From contig PEAG01000006.1 of assembly GCA_002753505.1 (NCBI GenBank), forward strand, positions 18,331-82,330: a stretch of DNA of 64,000 bases. Reading direction: 5' to 3'. The notes beneath the pieces were generated by a model. That model was not told where the DNA came from, did no database searches, and saw nothing but the letters and a program-made list of their open reading frames with translations. How positions within the stretch are numbered: the stretch's first letter is position 1; every line of letters begins with the position of its first letter. A program made the translations under genes and the position numbers. Source of the DNA: Magnetococcales bacterium HCHbin5. Its GTDB lineage: Bacteria; Pseudomonadota; Magnetococcia; Magnetococcales; Magnetaquicoccaceae. This document shows positions 52,491 through 62,029 of the stretch, piece after piece.

Positions 52491-53426
52491 ATGAACGTGG
52501 CTGAATTGACGGATGATGAATTGCTGAAAGAGTTGAAGACCCGATTCTTTCATACCAAACAGACGTTGTACGACCTGAAGATTGTCAGCAAGCGACTGGA
52601 AGAGGTCAACAGGAAGCTGCAAATTTCTGAGCAGGTGAAGAGCAATTTTGTCTCTCATATGAAAAATGAGATCAACAACCCGCTCTCCTGCATTCTGGGA
52701 TTGACCCAGCAGTTGTTGTCGCACGATGCCGATCGGGAGACAACGCTGGAAATCGCCAACTCCATCTATGCAGAGGCCTTCAGTCTGGATTTCCAGTTGC
52801 GCAACATTTTTGCCGCCGCAGAGTTGGAGGATGGGGCCACCATGCTGCAATCCGCCACAGTGGACGGGCATGCCCTGATGATCAATACCGTTAACGATTT
52901 TGCGCACCTGATCAAGGCCAAGGAGTTGGAAGTTTTTTTCATGGGCAGCAGGTTGACCCTCGGTTCCACGCCGCCGGTGGTGGCGGGGGCCCCGAAAATT
53001 TTGTTCAAGTCCGATTCCGACAAACTGGAGTTGGTGGTGCAAAATCTGCTCTCCAATGCCATCGAATTCAACAATCCTGGCGGTCGCATCGATCTGGACA
53101 TCAACATTGTCGATGATCGGCTGCTGATCTCGGTCTCTGATACCGGGATTGGTCTGGATACCGCGCAGTTGGAGCGCATTTTTGACCGTTTTACCCAGTT
53201 GGAGAGTGGCATTCGCAAATCCCACAAGGGGCATGGTCTGGGCTTGAGCATTACCAAGGCGGTAATCGACATGATGGAGGGTACCGTGCTGGTGAACGCC
53301 AATCCGGGAGAAGGCTGTTCGGTCACCCTTTCCATCCCCTTTACAGAGACTGACGCTGACGCCGACACCTTCTCCGTGGATGGCAATGAGTTTTTCTTCG
53401 GTGACGATAGTGCGGAGCTGTTTTGA
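52491..53426 (+). CDS. Histidine-kinase-like protein lacking the phosphoacceptor His
   Basis: This 311-residue soluble protein has a short coiled coil (about 20-55), a HisKA-like helix reading FVSHMKNEINNPLSCILG, and an ATPase domain (NLLSNAIEFNNPGGRI, SDTGIGLDTAQLERIF, GHGLGLSITKAVIDMM). In the HisKA helix the residue at the usual His position (before Glu-Ile) is Asn; a His lies three residues earlier. It may be a kinase that uses another His, or a non-phosphorylating scaffold. It precedes cheD with an overlapping stop/start (53423-53429). Position within a chemotaxis cluster suggests control of CheB or CheD activity. Confidence 0.8.
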   Translation: MNVAELTDDELLKELKTRFFHTKQTLYDLKIVSKRLEEVNRKLQISEQVKSNFVSHMKNEINNPLSCILGLTQQLLSHDADRETTLEIANSIYAEAFSLDFQLRNIFAAAELEDGATMLQSATVDGHALMINTVNDFAHLIKAKELEVFFMGSRLTLGSTPPVVAGAPKILFKSDSDKLELVVQNLLSNAIEFNNPGGRIDLDINIVDDRLLISVSDTGIGLDTAQLERIFDRFTQLESGIRKSHKGHGLGLSITKAVIDMMEGTVLVNANPGEGCSVTLSIPFTETDADADTFSVDGNEFFFGDDSAELF

Positions 53427-53428
53427 TC

Positions 53429-53902
53429 ATGGCCACAGAAGAGAACAATAAACCTTTTTTGTTGCCCGGAGCTCTGTTTGCCAAGGATGGGGACTATGTG
53501 ATCACCACCGTACTGGGCTCTTGTATTGCTGTCTGCCTCTGGGATCCCAAACTGCGTCGAGGCGGCATGAACCATTACAAGCTGCCACTCTGGAACGGAG
53601 ATGGTCTGCCATCCCCCAAATTTGGCAACATTGCCATCGCCAAGTTGATTGAACATATGCTGGAGATGGGTTGTTCCAAGCGGACTCTCAAGGCCAAGGT
53701 TTTTGGGGGCGGGGCGGTTTTGCAGAGTGCCTCCGGCTTTCTCAACGTCGGGGAGCGCAACATTGAGATTGCCCAGGAGTTGCTCATGCAGGAGCAGATT
53801 CCCATCATCGCTTCGGATGTGGGCGGGGGTGTAAGCCGCAAGGTGATCTTTAATACCCAGGATGGCTCTATTCTGATGAAAAGGTCGCAAACGGGCCAGT
53901 AG
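53429..53902 (+). CDS. cheD: Chemoreceptor glutamine deamidase CheD
   Basis: CheD deamidates receptor glutamines and can interact with CheC. The 157-residue protein contains ITTVLGSCIAVCLWDP with the catalytic Cys, GGMNHYKLP with the catalytic His, LKAKVFGGGAVL and VGERNIEIAQELL. The ATG at 53429 is preferred; a TTG at 53423 overlaps the previous stop. The 158 bases after it, up to the convergent cheB stop, hold no gene. Confidence 0.95.
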   Translation: MATEENNKPFLLPGALFAKDGDYVITTVLGSCIAVCLWDPKLRRGGMNHYKLPLWNGDGLPSPKFGNIAIAKLIEHMLEMGCSKRTLKAKVFGGGAVLQSASGFLNVGERNIEIAQELLMQEQIPIIASDVGGGVSRKVIFNTQDGSILMKRSQTGQ

Positions 53903-54060
53903 GCGGTCGTACGCGAGAGTACACGCCAGCACTACACCCGCAACCCCACAGTACCCGCACAACCTCACGGTGCGCGGGGCCAGCGGGGTGGGTAATAGCG
54001 GAACAGGCCAACAGACGGCACAAATCAGACCCGTTCTTTCCCGGTTTTGCTAAGGATCTC

Positions 54061-55263
54061 TCAACCGCCGCACAGACGTATCACCTCGGCGGCGATCTTA
54101 TCCAACGGCTTGATGATATCCACCCCGCCATGTTTGATGGCCTCCTTGGGCATACCGAAAACGACGCAGCTCTGCTCGTCCTGGGCAATGGTGGTTGCGC
54201 CGGCCTGTTTCATCTCCAGCATGCCTCGGGCTCCGTCGTCCCCCATGCCGGTCATAATAACCGCCACCACATTTTTGCCCGCATAACGGGCCGCCGAGCG
54301 GAACAGAACGTCCACCGACGGGCGATGGCGGCTGACCAGTGGCCCCTCTTTGACATCAACCATGTAACGGGCCCCGCTTCTTTTCAGCAGGGTGTGCCTG
54401 TTGCCGGGAGCGATCAAAACCCGTCCCCGCACCACTGCATCGTCCTGGGCCGCCTCCTTGACCGTTACCCGGCACAGGCTGTTGAGACGATTGGCAAAGG
54501 CCGAAGTAAAATTTTCCGGCATATGCTGAACAATGACCATGCCAGGGGCATCCTCCGGGAGGGCCTCCAGGAATACCCGCAACGCCTCGGTACCGCCGGT
54601 GGATGCGCCAACCACCACCACCTTTTCGGTGGTTTGGATCATGGCACGGGAGTCCGGTGGGGCCAGCATGGCATCCGCTGTCAGTTTGGGAGGCACCTTG
54701 TAACCGGGTTGTACAGCGGCACGAAAGCGGTCATTGGTATGTCCACTACTGCTGGCGGCAACGGGGATACTCTCACTGCTGCGGGGCGAAGAGGGGGGTG
54801 AAGAGGTGGAGGAGGGCGGCGGCCGCTGGAGCCCTTCGGGTCGCGGTACAAACCGATTGGTTCGCACCATTGCCGCTGCCTTGATGGCATCGCAAATGCG
54901 GATGCGGGACTCTTCCAGAAAGGTTTTGGTGCCCATTCTTGGCTTGGTGATAATATCCACCGCCCCATATTCCAGGGCTTTCAAAGCGGTCTCCGAACCC
55001 TCCTCGGTGAGGGAGGAGCACATGACCACGGGAATGGGGTGTTGGCTCATCAGTTTGCGCAGAAAGGTAACCCCGTCCATGCGGGGCATCTCCACATCCA
55101 AAGTGATGACATCCGGGATAATGCTTTTCAACCGTTCCGCCGCCACGAAGGGATCCTGGGCCGAGCCGACAACCTCAATCTGGTCATCCGACTCCAGGAT
55201 CTGGGTGAGGGTTTGCCGTACAACCGCCGAATCATCGATGATAAGGACACGGATCTTGGCCAT
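54061..55263 (-). CDS. cheB: Protein-glutamate methylesterase CheB (cluster 2)
   Basis: This 400-residue CheB has a receiver ([46 protein letters not shown]), a Ser/Pro-rich linker (about 150-190) and a methylesterase domain with the catalytic Ser in [13 protein letters not shown], His in [10 protein letters not shown] and Asp in [13 protein letters not shown]. It is the last gene of the operon STAS-cheY-cheA-cheB and starts 3 bases after cheA. Confidence 0.96.
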   Translation of the reverse strand: MAKIRVLIIDDSAVVRQTLTQILESDDQIEVVGSAQDPFVAAERLKSIIPDVITLDVEMPRMDGVTFLRKLMSQHPIPVVMCSSLTEEGSETALKALEYGAVDIITKPRMGTKTFLEESRIRICDAIKAAAMVRTNRFVPRPEGLQRPPPSSTSSPPSSPRSSESIPVAASSSGHTNDRFRAAVQPGYKVPPKLTADAMLAPPDSRAMIQTTEKVVVVGASTGGTEALRVFLEALPEDAPGMVIVQHMPENFTSAFANRLNSLCRVTVKEAAQDDAVVRGRVLIAPGNRHTLLKRSGARYMVDVKEGPLVSRHRPSVDVLFRSAARYAGKNVVAVIMTGMGDDGARGMLEMKQAGATTIAQDEQSCVVFGMPKEAIKHGGVDIIKPLDKIAAEVIRLCGG

Positions 55264-55266
55264 CGA

Positions 55267-57378
55267 TCAGGAACCTCCCAACTCACTACTCTCTTGCAAC
55301 TCGACATAGCGGACCATGCGGGCCAGGTCCAACAACAAAGCCACCGAGCCATCCCCCAGAATGGTTGCTCCGGAAAATTCGTCGGAATATTCAAAACTGT
55401 CACCCAGATTTTTGATCACCGTCTGATGTTGACCCACAACGGTATCAAAGGCAAGACCGACCCGTTTACCATCCACATTGGCGATGACAATCTGTTCGAT
55501 GGTGGGCCGTTCTCCCTCCATGGCAAACCGTTCACGTACGCGGATAAAGGGCACAATCTCATCCCGAACATTGACAATATGTCGGCCATGGGAGTTGGCA
55601 ATATCGGTGGGAGAGAGCTCCACGCACTCCTCCACCGCTGCCAACGGCAGCACAAAATGGTTGCTGTTGACGCAGACCAGCAGCCCTTCGATAATGGCCA
55701 GGGTCAAGGGCAGCTTCAGGGTAATGGAGGTACCGACCCCGAGCGTACTCTGGGTATCGATGGTGCCCCGCAAGCTTTCAATGGACTTGCGTACCACATC
55801 CATGCCTACGCCGCGACCGGAGACGTTGGTGATCTTTTCTGCGGTGGAAAAACCGGCGGCAAAGATCAACTGGTAAGCCTCGTGGTCGGAGAGTACGGCA
55901 TCCGCCGACAAAATTCCCTTTTCAACCGCCTTCTGACGCAACAACTGGGGATTGAGCCCCTTGCCGTCATCCCGTACCTGGATCAAAACGCTGGTGCCGG
56001 AGTGAATGGCGGAAAGGTGGATCTGTCCTACCGGAGGTTTGCCCACCGCCTGGCGTTGCTCCGGTTTTTCAATGCCGTGGTCAATGCTGTTGCGAATAAT
56101 GTGGACCAGGGGATCATTCAACTGATCGATCACCGTTTTGTCCAGCTCGGTATCAGCCCCCGAGGTGGTCAGTTCGATCTGTTTGCCCAATTCGGTGGAG
56201 AGATCCCGGACCAACCGCTTGAACTTGTTGAAGGTTGAGCCAATGGCCAGCATGCGGATACTCATGGTGTTATCCCGCAACTCGGCAGTCAGATGCTCAA
56301 TCTCTTCGGCAACCAATTGCAGATGTTGCAGGTTGAGCTGGCCGGAAATCTGGTTGAGCCGTGCCTGTACCGTCACCAGCTCGCCGACCAGATTGACCAG
56401 TTTGTCCAACTTGGTGGAGGGGACGCGAACCACGGCATCCACTTCAGCGGCCTTGCTCGGTTGCTGCTGACGCTGATCCTGGACAACCCGCTGTTCGGTC
56501 AGGGCGGCACGCACCTTGTCGGCGGGTACCAGACCGGCATTGACCAGGCGATCACCCAGCGGGGTCAATACCTTGTCGAGGGACTGTTGGTTGATGTCTC
56601 CCCGTTCCAGGAGGATCTCCCCCAGCATTTTGCCCTCTTGCTGCGCATGACTGAACTCGTCCGGCCGGTCCAGCAACCGGACATTGAGGGTGCAATCATC
56701 CTCCACAAAGATAAAAATATCCCGAATGGCGTTCTCATCGCTGGTGGTGGTCAGAAAAATTTCCCATTGGGTATAGCAACGCTCTGGATCCATCTCTTCC
56801 AGGGCGGGCAATCCGTGGGTGATGGCCACCACCTGGCAGGAACCCAGATCCCGCAGCTCGTTGATCAGCAGCAGGGGGTTGGTGCCGGAGGAAAAAATTT
56901 CCGGTTTGGGTTCAAAGCGGACGCGAAAAACATGGGGTCCAGCAGGCGTGGTACTGGCTGCAGCCTTGGCCACACTGGGGGCGACGGCCGCCTCCTGTTG
57001 GGGCGACAGGGCCCGCAAACCGGCGATGATACGATCGGCATTGGCCTCGTCGGCGGCAGCCCCACCCTGGGAGGCATCCAGAATGCTGCGGATCTGATCC
57101 CGGGCCGCCAGGGTCAGATCAATCAGCCCCTTGGTGACAGGCAGCGTCCCGGATCGAGCCTTGTCAAAAACAGTCTCCACCTCATGGGTAAATTTGGCCA
57201 CGGCGTCAAAACCGAACATGGCTCCCGAGCCCTTGATGGTATGCATGGCCCGGAAGACCCGACCAATCAACTCCATATCGGTCGGGGTCTCTTCCAGTTC
57301 CAGCAGGGACTCCTCCAACTCCGAAAGCAACTCGTAAGCCTCTTCGGTAAAGGCACTGGTATCCAACTCTAAAGCCAC
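55267..57378 (-). CDS. cheA: CheA chemotaxis kinase (cluster 2)
   Basis: This 703-residue CheA has HPt with His46 (FRAMHTIKGSGAMFGF), a P2-like region (about 130-270), a helical extra segment (about 230-290, LGEILLERGDINQQSLDKVL, resembling bacterial two-helix adaptor motifs), the dimerisation domain (KLDKLVNLVGELVTVQARL), ATPase (LVHIIRNSIDHGIE, DDGKGLNPQLLRQKA, GRGVGMDVVRKSIESLRG) and a CheW domain (FVLPLAAVEECVELS). No receiver is attached. It follows cheY in the operon. Confidence 0.95.
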   Translation of the reverse strand: MALELDTSAFTEEAYELLSELEESLLELEETPTDMELIGRVFRAMHTIKGSGAMFGFDAVAKFTHEVETVFDKARSGTLPVTKGLIDLTLAARDQIRSILDASQGGAAADEANADRIIAGLRALSPQQEAAVAPSVAKAAASTTPAGPHVFRVRFEPKPEIFSSGTNPLLLINELRDLGSCQVVAITHGLPALEEMDPERCYTQWEIFLTTTSDENAIRDIFIFVEDDCTLNVRLLDRPDEFSHAQQEGKMLGEILLERGDINQQSLDKVLTPLGDRLVNAGLVPADKVRAALTEQRVVQDQRQQQPSKAAEVDAVVRVPSTKLDKLVNLVGELVTVQARLNQISGQLNLQHLQLVAEEIEHLTAELRDNTMSIRMLAIGSTFNKFKRLVRDLSTELGKQIELTTSGADTELDKTVIDQLNDPLVHIIRNSIDHGIEKPEQRQAVGKPPVGQIHLSAIHSGTSVLIQVRDDGKGLNPQLLRQKAVEKGILSADAVLSDHEAYQLIFAAGFSTAEKITNVSGRGVGMDVVRKSIESLRGTIDTQSTLGVGTSITLKLPLTLAIIEGLLVCVNSNHFVLPLAAVEECVELSPTDIANSHGRHIVNVRDEIVPFIRVRERFAMEGERPTIEQIVIANVDGKRVGLAFDTVVGQHQTVIKNLGDSFEYSDEFSGATILGDGSVALLLDLARMVRYVELQESSELGGS

Positions 57379-57418
57379 GGGCAGGGAACTCCGCTAAGGG
57401 AGAAGGTTGGTGGGCAGA

Positions 57419-57784
57419 TCAACCAAGCACCTTTTTGATGACGCCGATCAACTGCTCCGGCTTGAAGGGTTTGACAATCCAGCCGGTGGCACCGGCATCC
57501 TTGCCATCCTGTTTGCGATCAGCCTGGGATTCGGTGGTCAGCATGACGATGGGCACAAACTTGAAGGCCGGCAGTTTACGCAGTTCCCGGATCAGTTGAA
57601 TACCATCCATGTTAGGCATGTTGAGGTCGGTGATGACCATATCGATGGTTGCACCACCCACTTTGGCCAGAGCATCCTTGCCGTCTACGGCCTCCACCAC
57701 CTGATATCCCTCTCCCTTCAGGGTCAGACCGACCATCTGCCGGACACTGGAAGAGTCATCCACGGTCATAATTGTCTTAGCCAT
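57419..57784 (-). CDS. cheY: CheY-type response regulator (cluster 2)
   Basis: This 121-residue receiver begins MAKTIMTVDDSSSVRQMVGL, has the Asp in MVITDLNMPNMDGIQLI, Thr in VMLTTESQAD and Lys in GWIVKPFKPEQL, and is thus complete. Its ATG shares one base with the STAS gene stop (TAATG). It is more closely like the CheY proteins encoded next to STAS and CheA in alphaproteobacterial clusters than the CheY of cluster 1. Confidence 0.95.
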   Translation of the reverse strand: MAKTIMTVDDSSSVRQMVGLTLKGEGYQVVEAVDGKDALAKVGGATIDMVITDLNMPNMDGIQLIRELRKLPAFKFVPIVMLTTESQADRKQDGKDAGATGWIVKPFKPEQLIGVIKKVLG

Positions 57785-58119
57785 TAATCATTCACTCCCG
57801 TCCAAAGTCTCATATCATCTCCATCCCCTGCACAACCAGTAAACCCTGCTTCTTGCACAACGCGCCGGAAAATTTCCGGAATGTTGCCTTGCAGGGTGCA
57901 ATGTTTGCCCCGTTTAATCCAATCCCGGTGAGCGGCACAGAGCAGTTGCAGGGCGGTGAGATCCACCCTTTCGACCTGTTCCAGGTTAATTGTCAGATTC
58001 TTAACCTCTCCTCCAGCTCGCAACAACAGCTCTTTCAGCGGCAGTGCCTGTTGAATGGTCAGGGCCCCCGACAGCACCAAGTGACCGGCATCGCCGTTAT
58101 CATCTCGTGAAAATTCCAT
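57784..58119 (-). CDS. STAS-domain protein of chemotaxis cluster 2
   Basis: This 111-residue protein is a single STAS domain, the fold of anti-sigma-factor antagonists: LVLSGALTIQQALPLKELL, then VDLTALQLLCAAHRDWIKRG and CTLQGNIPEIFRRVVQEAGF. In partner-switching proteins the segment after the Asp begins with a phosphorylatable Ser; here it is DLTALQ, so Thr may take that place. It is the first gene of the STAS-cheY-cheA-cheB operon. STAS proteins in this position are thought to modulate CheA or the array. Confidence 0.88.
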   Translation of the reverse strand: MEFSRDDNGDAGHLVLSGALTIQQALPLKELLLRAGGEVKNLTINLEQVERVDLTALQLLCAAHRDWIKRGKHCTLQGNIPEIFRRVVQEAGFTGCAGDGDDMRLWTGVND

Positions 58120-58211
58120 ATGTTGCCTCTCCCCATCTAACCCATTGTCCAGTCCCTGCGGTGGGCCGAAAAGGCGATTCCTTCCCCAGGGTCAATCTGC
58201 ACGACCGCTAG

Positions 58212-58240
58212 AATCTACAGCAAATGCTTCCGCCAATCAA
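58212..58240 (-). promoter_or_regulatory. Probable promoter of STAS-cheY-cheA-cheB operon
   Basis: On the minus strand TTGATT (58235-58240) and TAGATT (58212-58217) are separated by 17 bases, about 95 bases before the STAS start. Each box differs from consensus by one or two bases. Confidence 0.45.
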
Positions 58241-58410
58241 CCGTGTAACGAAATCAGGCTGTAAATAATAGGTAGACCGGTGCCAGGATTTTGTATAGAC
58301 TCCCTCTGCAGGTCCATTGGGGGGTGCGTCGGTTCCGGTTGAGGCCGGGCAGGCAGGCCTGCTCCAGGGGAGTCGGTTGGAATGGGTTCCAGTGTTAAGG
58401 AGGGAGGGCA

Positions 58411-58920
58411 ATGGGGACAACAACGATCACGGAAACGACACAATTTTTAACCTTCATCTTGGCAGATGAGGTGTTCGCCGTGGATATCGGGCGGGTAAAG
58501 GAGGTTCTGGAGTACACACCTCTGACCAAGGTACCCCGCACGCCTGCTTCCATGTGCGGAGTTATCAACCTGCGCGGCAGTGTGGTACCGGTCATGGATA
58601 TGCGCTTGAAGTTTGGCCTCTCTGCGTCTGATCGAACAGTTAACACCTGTATCATCATCATCGAGGTGGCTGTGAACGAGGGCAAGACCGTGCTGGGAGC
58701 CATGGCCGATTCGGTCAAGGAGGTGATGAGTCTGGATCCGGATCAGATCGATCCTGCTCCGAAGATTGGTACCCGACTGCGCACCGATTTTATCCGTGGC
58801 ATGGGGAAACAGGGGGAGCATTTCATTATCATTTTGGACACCGACAAGGTTTTTTCGGCAGAAGAGTTGGAACATGCTCGGGAACTCCGTGCCGAAGGCG
58901 GGCAGGAAGTTGCGGCATGA
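58411..58920 (+). CDS. cheW: CheW coupling protein (cluster 2)
   Basis: This 169-residue CheW has FILADEVFAVDIGRVKEVLE, PASMCGVINLRGSVVPVMDM, IIEVAVNEGKTVLGAMADSV and FIRGMGKQGEHFIIILDTDK, the order of the whole CheW fold. It is preceded by AAGGAGGGAGG, an excellent ribosome-binding site, and followed 42 bases later by the MCP-like gene. It is closer to classical CheW than the cluster 1 protein, as it has no large insertion. Confidence 0.95.
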   Translation: MGTTTITETTQFLTFILADEVFAVDIGRVKEVLEYTPLTKVPRTPASMCGVINLRGSVVPVMDMRLKFGLSASDRTVNTCIIIIEVAVNEGKTVLGAMADSVKEVMSLDPDQIDPAPKIGTRLRTDFIRGMGKQGEHFIIILDTDKVFSAEELEHARELRAEGGQEVAA

Positions 58921-58962
58921 AGGTTTGATCATACCTTTTCCCATTGAGGATTTGAGACAGTC

Positions 58963-60972
58963 GTGAATGAAGCAACCCTTTTGAACCGGGATATCCAGGT
59001 CGAATACGGCAAGGAGATGGAGGAGGTGCGCTCCGTCCTTGGCCAGGTTCGCTCCCTGGTGCATGATTCAGTCATTAAGCTGAATACCAGTTTTGACGGC
59101 TTGCGCCAGCAGGCCGAGCGGCAGAATGAGCTTGTTATCGGTTTGGCCGACGACCTTGGGCACCGGGGTGAGGAGGAGGTAGGCTCCGCAGATTCCAAAG
59201 GACAAAAGTCTACCGTCAATATCCAGGGGTTTGTCCAGGCCACCGACGGGATTTTGCGTACCTTCGTCGATCGGATCGTGCAGATCAGCCAGGAAAGCAT
59301 GCGTATGGTCTACCGCATGGACGATATGGTGGGCTACATGGTGCGGGTACAGGAGCACCTGGGCAAGATCAACACCATGGTGGAGTTGACCAAGGGTTTG
59401 GCTCTCAATGCCCGCATTGTGGCGGCTCGCGCCGGACGTTCCGGAGAGGCGTTCACCTTTGTGGCCACCGAGATCCACCAATTGGCAGCCTCCTCCCGCC
59501 AGGTCAGCGACCAGATCGGCAAAGCGGTGGAGAAGACCAACACCAACGTCCACTCTGTCAGGAATGTGGTCAAGGATATGGCTTCCAAGGATATGGGCTT
59601 TGCCATGGATGCCAAGGATCGGGTGGAGTCCATGATGCGGGATATTCACGCCATCAACCAGTTCCGTTCCAAAACATTGCGCCAGGTCTCTTCCATCACG
59701 GATGAGATCGATACCCATGTGACGGGGGCGATCGCCATTTTGCACTATGAGGAGGTTGTCACCCAGGTACTGAAGCGCATTGAACACAAGTTGGAGGTGC
59801 TGACAAAGTTTGTCCATATGCTGGACCTGGGCACATGGACGGATGAGCGTGTTCCCAAGCAAAAGCGGTTGGCTGTCCTGCGCGACGCCCTGTCGCATCA
59901 GCAGCAACAGTTTGACTCGGTTGTCAAAAATCGGCCAGTCAACAAGCTTGCAAAACAGGGCGGGGCGGAGGCCGTGGATGCCTTTGCTTTGTCCCAGAGC
60001 ATACGGGCCGAACTCCGGCGGGAACTGGTAAGCCTGCAGGAGGATAGCCAGCAGATCCGGGCAGCGGTACAGGGGGCGGTGGGCAAGTTGTCGGGCAGTT
60101 TTGAGCGGTTGCGGCAACATTCTGCCATGCAAAATGAGTTGGTCAGCAGCCTGGTGGGTGGCCTGGATCGGCAAGGTGGCCCGGCGCGGACCCACAAGGC
60201 TGGCAACATAACTGTAGGTGAGTTTATCGCGGCAACCGACTCCATTCTGCAATCCTTTGTGGAGCATATCGTTGCGGTCAGTCGGCAGAGTATCATCATG
60301 ATGTACAACATGGATGATGTTTCTGACGAAATGCTGCAGGTGGAGGAGTCCCTGGGCAAGATTAACGCCATCGCGGACCTGACCAAAGTATTGGGTTTGA
60401 ATGCGCGTATTGTCGCCTCCCGGGAGGGGCAGGCCAGCGGGGCCTTTTCGGTGGTGGCCGCTGAGGTGCGTCGGTTGGCCATTGCCTCTCGCGAGGTGAG
60501 TGACCTGATCAGCGAAGTGGTGGTGGAGGCCAGTACCCACGTCGATTCTGCCAAGGATGTGGTGCGGGAGATGGCCTCCAAGGATATGAGCTTTTCCATG
60601 GAGGCCAAGAGCCGCGTGGATGACATGATGGACCAGGTCAACGAAAATGACCGCCTCACCGCCCGGATGTTGCAACAGGTGGCCTCGATGGCCGGCGAGA
60701 TCCGCGACAATCTCAGTCTGGCGGTGTTGTCGCTACAGTTCGAGGATATGGTTACCCAGATCACGCAGGTGGTAGAGAAAAAGTGCCTTGTGATGGAGAA
60801 GTTTGACCGCTTCTTCGACCTGGAAGGGTTGATGAACGATGCGTTACCCAAAAAGGAGCGCATCGCCAAGGTTCAGCGGTTACTCCAGGACCAGCAACAG
60901 CTCCTGACTACTGTCAGCCACAAGCCGGTCAATCAGGAAAATATGGACGAAGGGGACATCGAGCTGTTTTAG
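58963..60972 (+). CDS. Soluble MCP-like protein with internal duplication
   Basis: This 669-residue cytoplasmic protein has no membrane segment and consists of two related halves (about 1-320 and 335-660). Each has a helical lead (FDGLRQQAERQNELV versus FERLRQHSAMQNELV), a conserved block FVDRIVQISQESMRMVY versus FVEHIVAVSRQSIIMMY, an MCP hairpin-tip-like segment (LALNARIVAARAGRSGEAF versus LGLNARIVASREGQASGAF) and a matching tail (VVKDMASKDMGFAMDAK versus VVREMASKDMSFSMEAK). The tip has Arg-Ile-Val where normal receptors have Ala-Ile-Glu. It could contribute two tips to one array. The GTG start follows GAGGATTTGAG. Confidence 0.82.
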   Translation: MNEATLLNRDIQVEYGKEMEEVRSVLGQVRSLVHDSVIKLNTSFDGLRQQAERQNELVIGLADDLGHRGEEEVGSADSKGQKSTVNIQGFVQATDGILRTFVDRIVQISQESMRMVYRMDDMVGYMVRVQEHLGKINTMVELTKGLALNARIVAARAGRSGEAFTFVATEIHQLAASSRQVSDQIGKAVEKTNTNVHSVRNVVKDMASKDMGFAMDAKDRVESMMRDIHAINQFRSKTLRQVSSITDEIDTHVTGAIAILHYEEVVTQVLKRIEHKLEVLTKFVHMLDLGTWTDERVPKQKRLAVLRDALSHQQQQFDSVVKNRPVNKLAKQGGAEAVDAFALSQSIRAELRRELVSLQEDSQQIRAAVQGAVGKLSGSFERLRQHSAMQNELVSSLVGGLDRQGGPARTHKAGNITVGEFIAATDSILQSFVEHIVAVSRQSIIMMYNMDDVSDEMLQVEESLGKINAIADLTKVLGLNARIVASREGQASGAFSVVAAEVRRLAIASREVSDLISEVVVEASTHVDSAKDVVREMASKDMSFSMEAKSRVDDMMDQVNENDRLTARMLQQVASMAGEIRDNLSLAVLSLQFEDMVTQITQVVEKKCLVMEKFDRFFDLEGLMNDALPKKERIAKVQRLLQDQQQLLTTVSHKPVNQENMDEGDIELF

Positions 60973-61040
60973 CGTACCTGTCCGACCAGAGTCGTCGCCT
61001 GCCCAATGCGTGGGCTGCGTGGGCAGGGCCGCAGCCGGAA

Positions 61041-61083
61041 TCCGCGTCAAATCCTGCATGGAATGGTCAGGATTTGACGCGGA
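61041..61083. terminator. Perfect 16-bp inverted repeat between convergent genes
   Basis: TCCGCGTCAAATCCTG pairs exactly with CAGGATTTGACGCGGA around an 11-base loop. It lies between the stops of the MCP-like gene and cheV, so it can act as a terminator for both directions, although neither side has a clear T-run. Confidence 0.6.
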
Positions 61084-61093
61084 CGGGGCGGTG

Positions 61094-62029
61094 CTATTGC
61101 CGTGCCCGTTCGATCTGTTGCAGGACAATCTCGGCAAAACGGTCGGGAGAAAATTTCGGGATAAAATCATTCGCTCCCATCTGCTGCGCCTTTTCCCAGT
61201 TGGACTTGTTGCTCAATGAGCTGTGAACAGCCAGCCTGACCTTGTCGAGGGCCGGGATCTCCCGTACCTTGCGGGTGAAGGTGAAGCCATCCATGCCGGG
61301 CATCTCCAGGTCGGTGACAATGAGTGTGAACGGACAATTGCCGCCTTTCTGGACGCCCTGCTTCAACAGATCCAGAGCTTCCTGAGCCTGGTTGAGGATG
61401 GTGTGCCGGATTTTCATCTGATCCAGGGCCGCCGCCAGCATCTGGCAGGCCGCCTTGGAGTCGTCCACCACCAGCACATGATGCTGCTCAGCCTCCAGTG
61501 CCTTGCTCTTCTGGAGCAACGCATCAGAGACCACCGTATCGATTCCGATAATTTCCACCAGCAGCTTTTCCACATCCAGGATCTGAATGGAGAGGTCGTT
61601 GTGGTAGGTGATGGCGGTCAGGTAGCTGTTGTTGTAGACAGAGCCCTCCGGTTTGATGATTTCACTCCAACTTTTGTGGATCAACATGTTGGGACGGGAG
61701 ACCAGAAACCCCTGGATGCTGCCGCTGTATTCACAGACCAGGATGTAACTCAACTGGTGCTGGTAGTCGATCGGAGTCAGTCCCAGGCCGTCTGCCAAGT
61801 CAAACAGGGAGATGGGATGCCCGCGAAAATCAATATTGCCCTTGATCACCGGATGGGAGTGGGGAGTTCGGGTGACTACCTTGGGGCACTCCATGATCTC
61901 AATAATCTTGAATACATTGATGCCATATAACTGCTCGTCGGTCAGAAAAAAGGTCAACATCTCCATCTCGTTACTGAAAGCGAGATTGGTGCGTTGCTGA
62001 GCCTCGTCCAACGTAGTATCTCTAGCCAT
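61094..62029 (-). CDS. cheV: CheV: CheW-like domain fused to receiver
   Basis: CheV is a coupling protein with a phosphorylatable receiver, thought to adapt receptor arrays. This 311-residue protein has a CheW domain (about 22-155: FFLTDEQLYGINVFKIIEIM, PVIKGNIDFRGHPISLFDLA) and a receiver (about 180-300) with the Asp in LIVTDLEMPGMDGFTFTRKV and the Lys region NDFIPKFSPDRF. The switch Thr region reads VRLAVHSSLSN. It is transcribed opposite to the MCP-like gene. Confidence 0.94.
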   Translation of the reverse strand: MARDTTLDEAQQRTNLAFSNEMEMLTFFLTDEQLYGINVFKIIEIMECPKVVTRTPHSHPVIKGNIDFRGHPISLFDLADGLGLTPIDYQHQLSYILVCEYSGSIQGFLVSRPNMLIHKSWSEIIKPEGSVYNNSYLTAITYHNDLSIQILDVEKLLVEIIGIDTVVSDALLQKSKALEAEQHHVLVVDDSKAACQMLAAALDQMKIRHTILNQAQEALDLLKQGVQKGGNCPFTLIVTDLEMPGMDGFTFTRKVREIPALDKVRLAVHSSLSNKSNWEKAQQMGANDFIPKFSPDRFAEIVLQQIERARQ

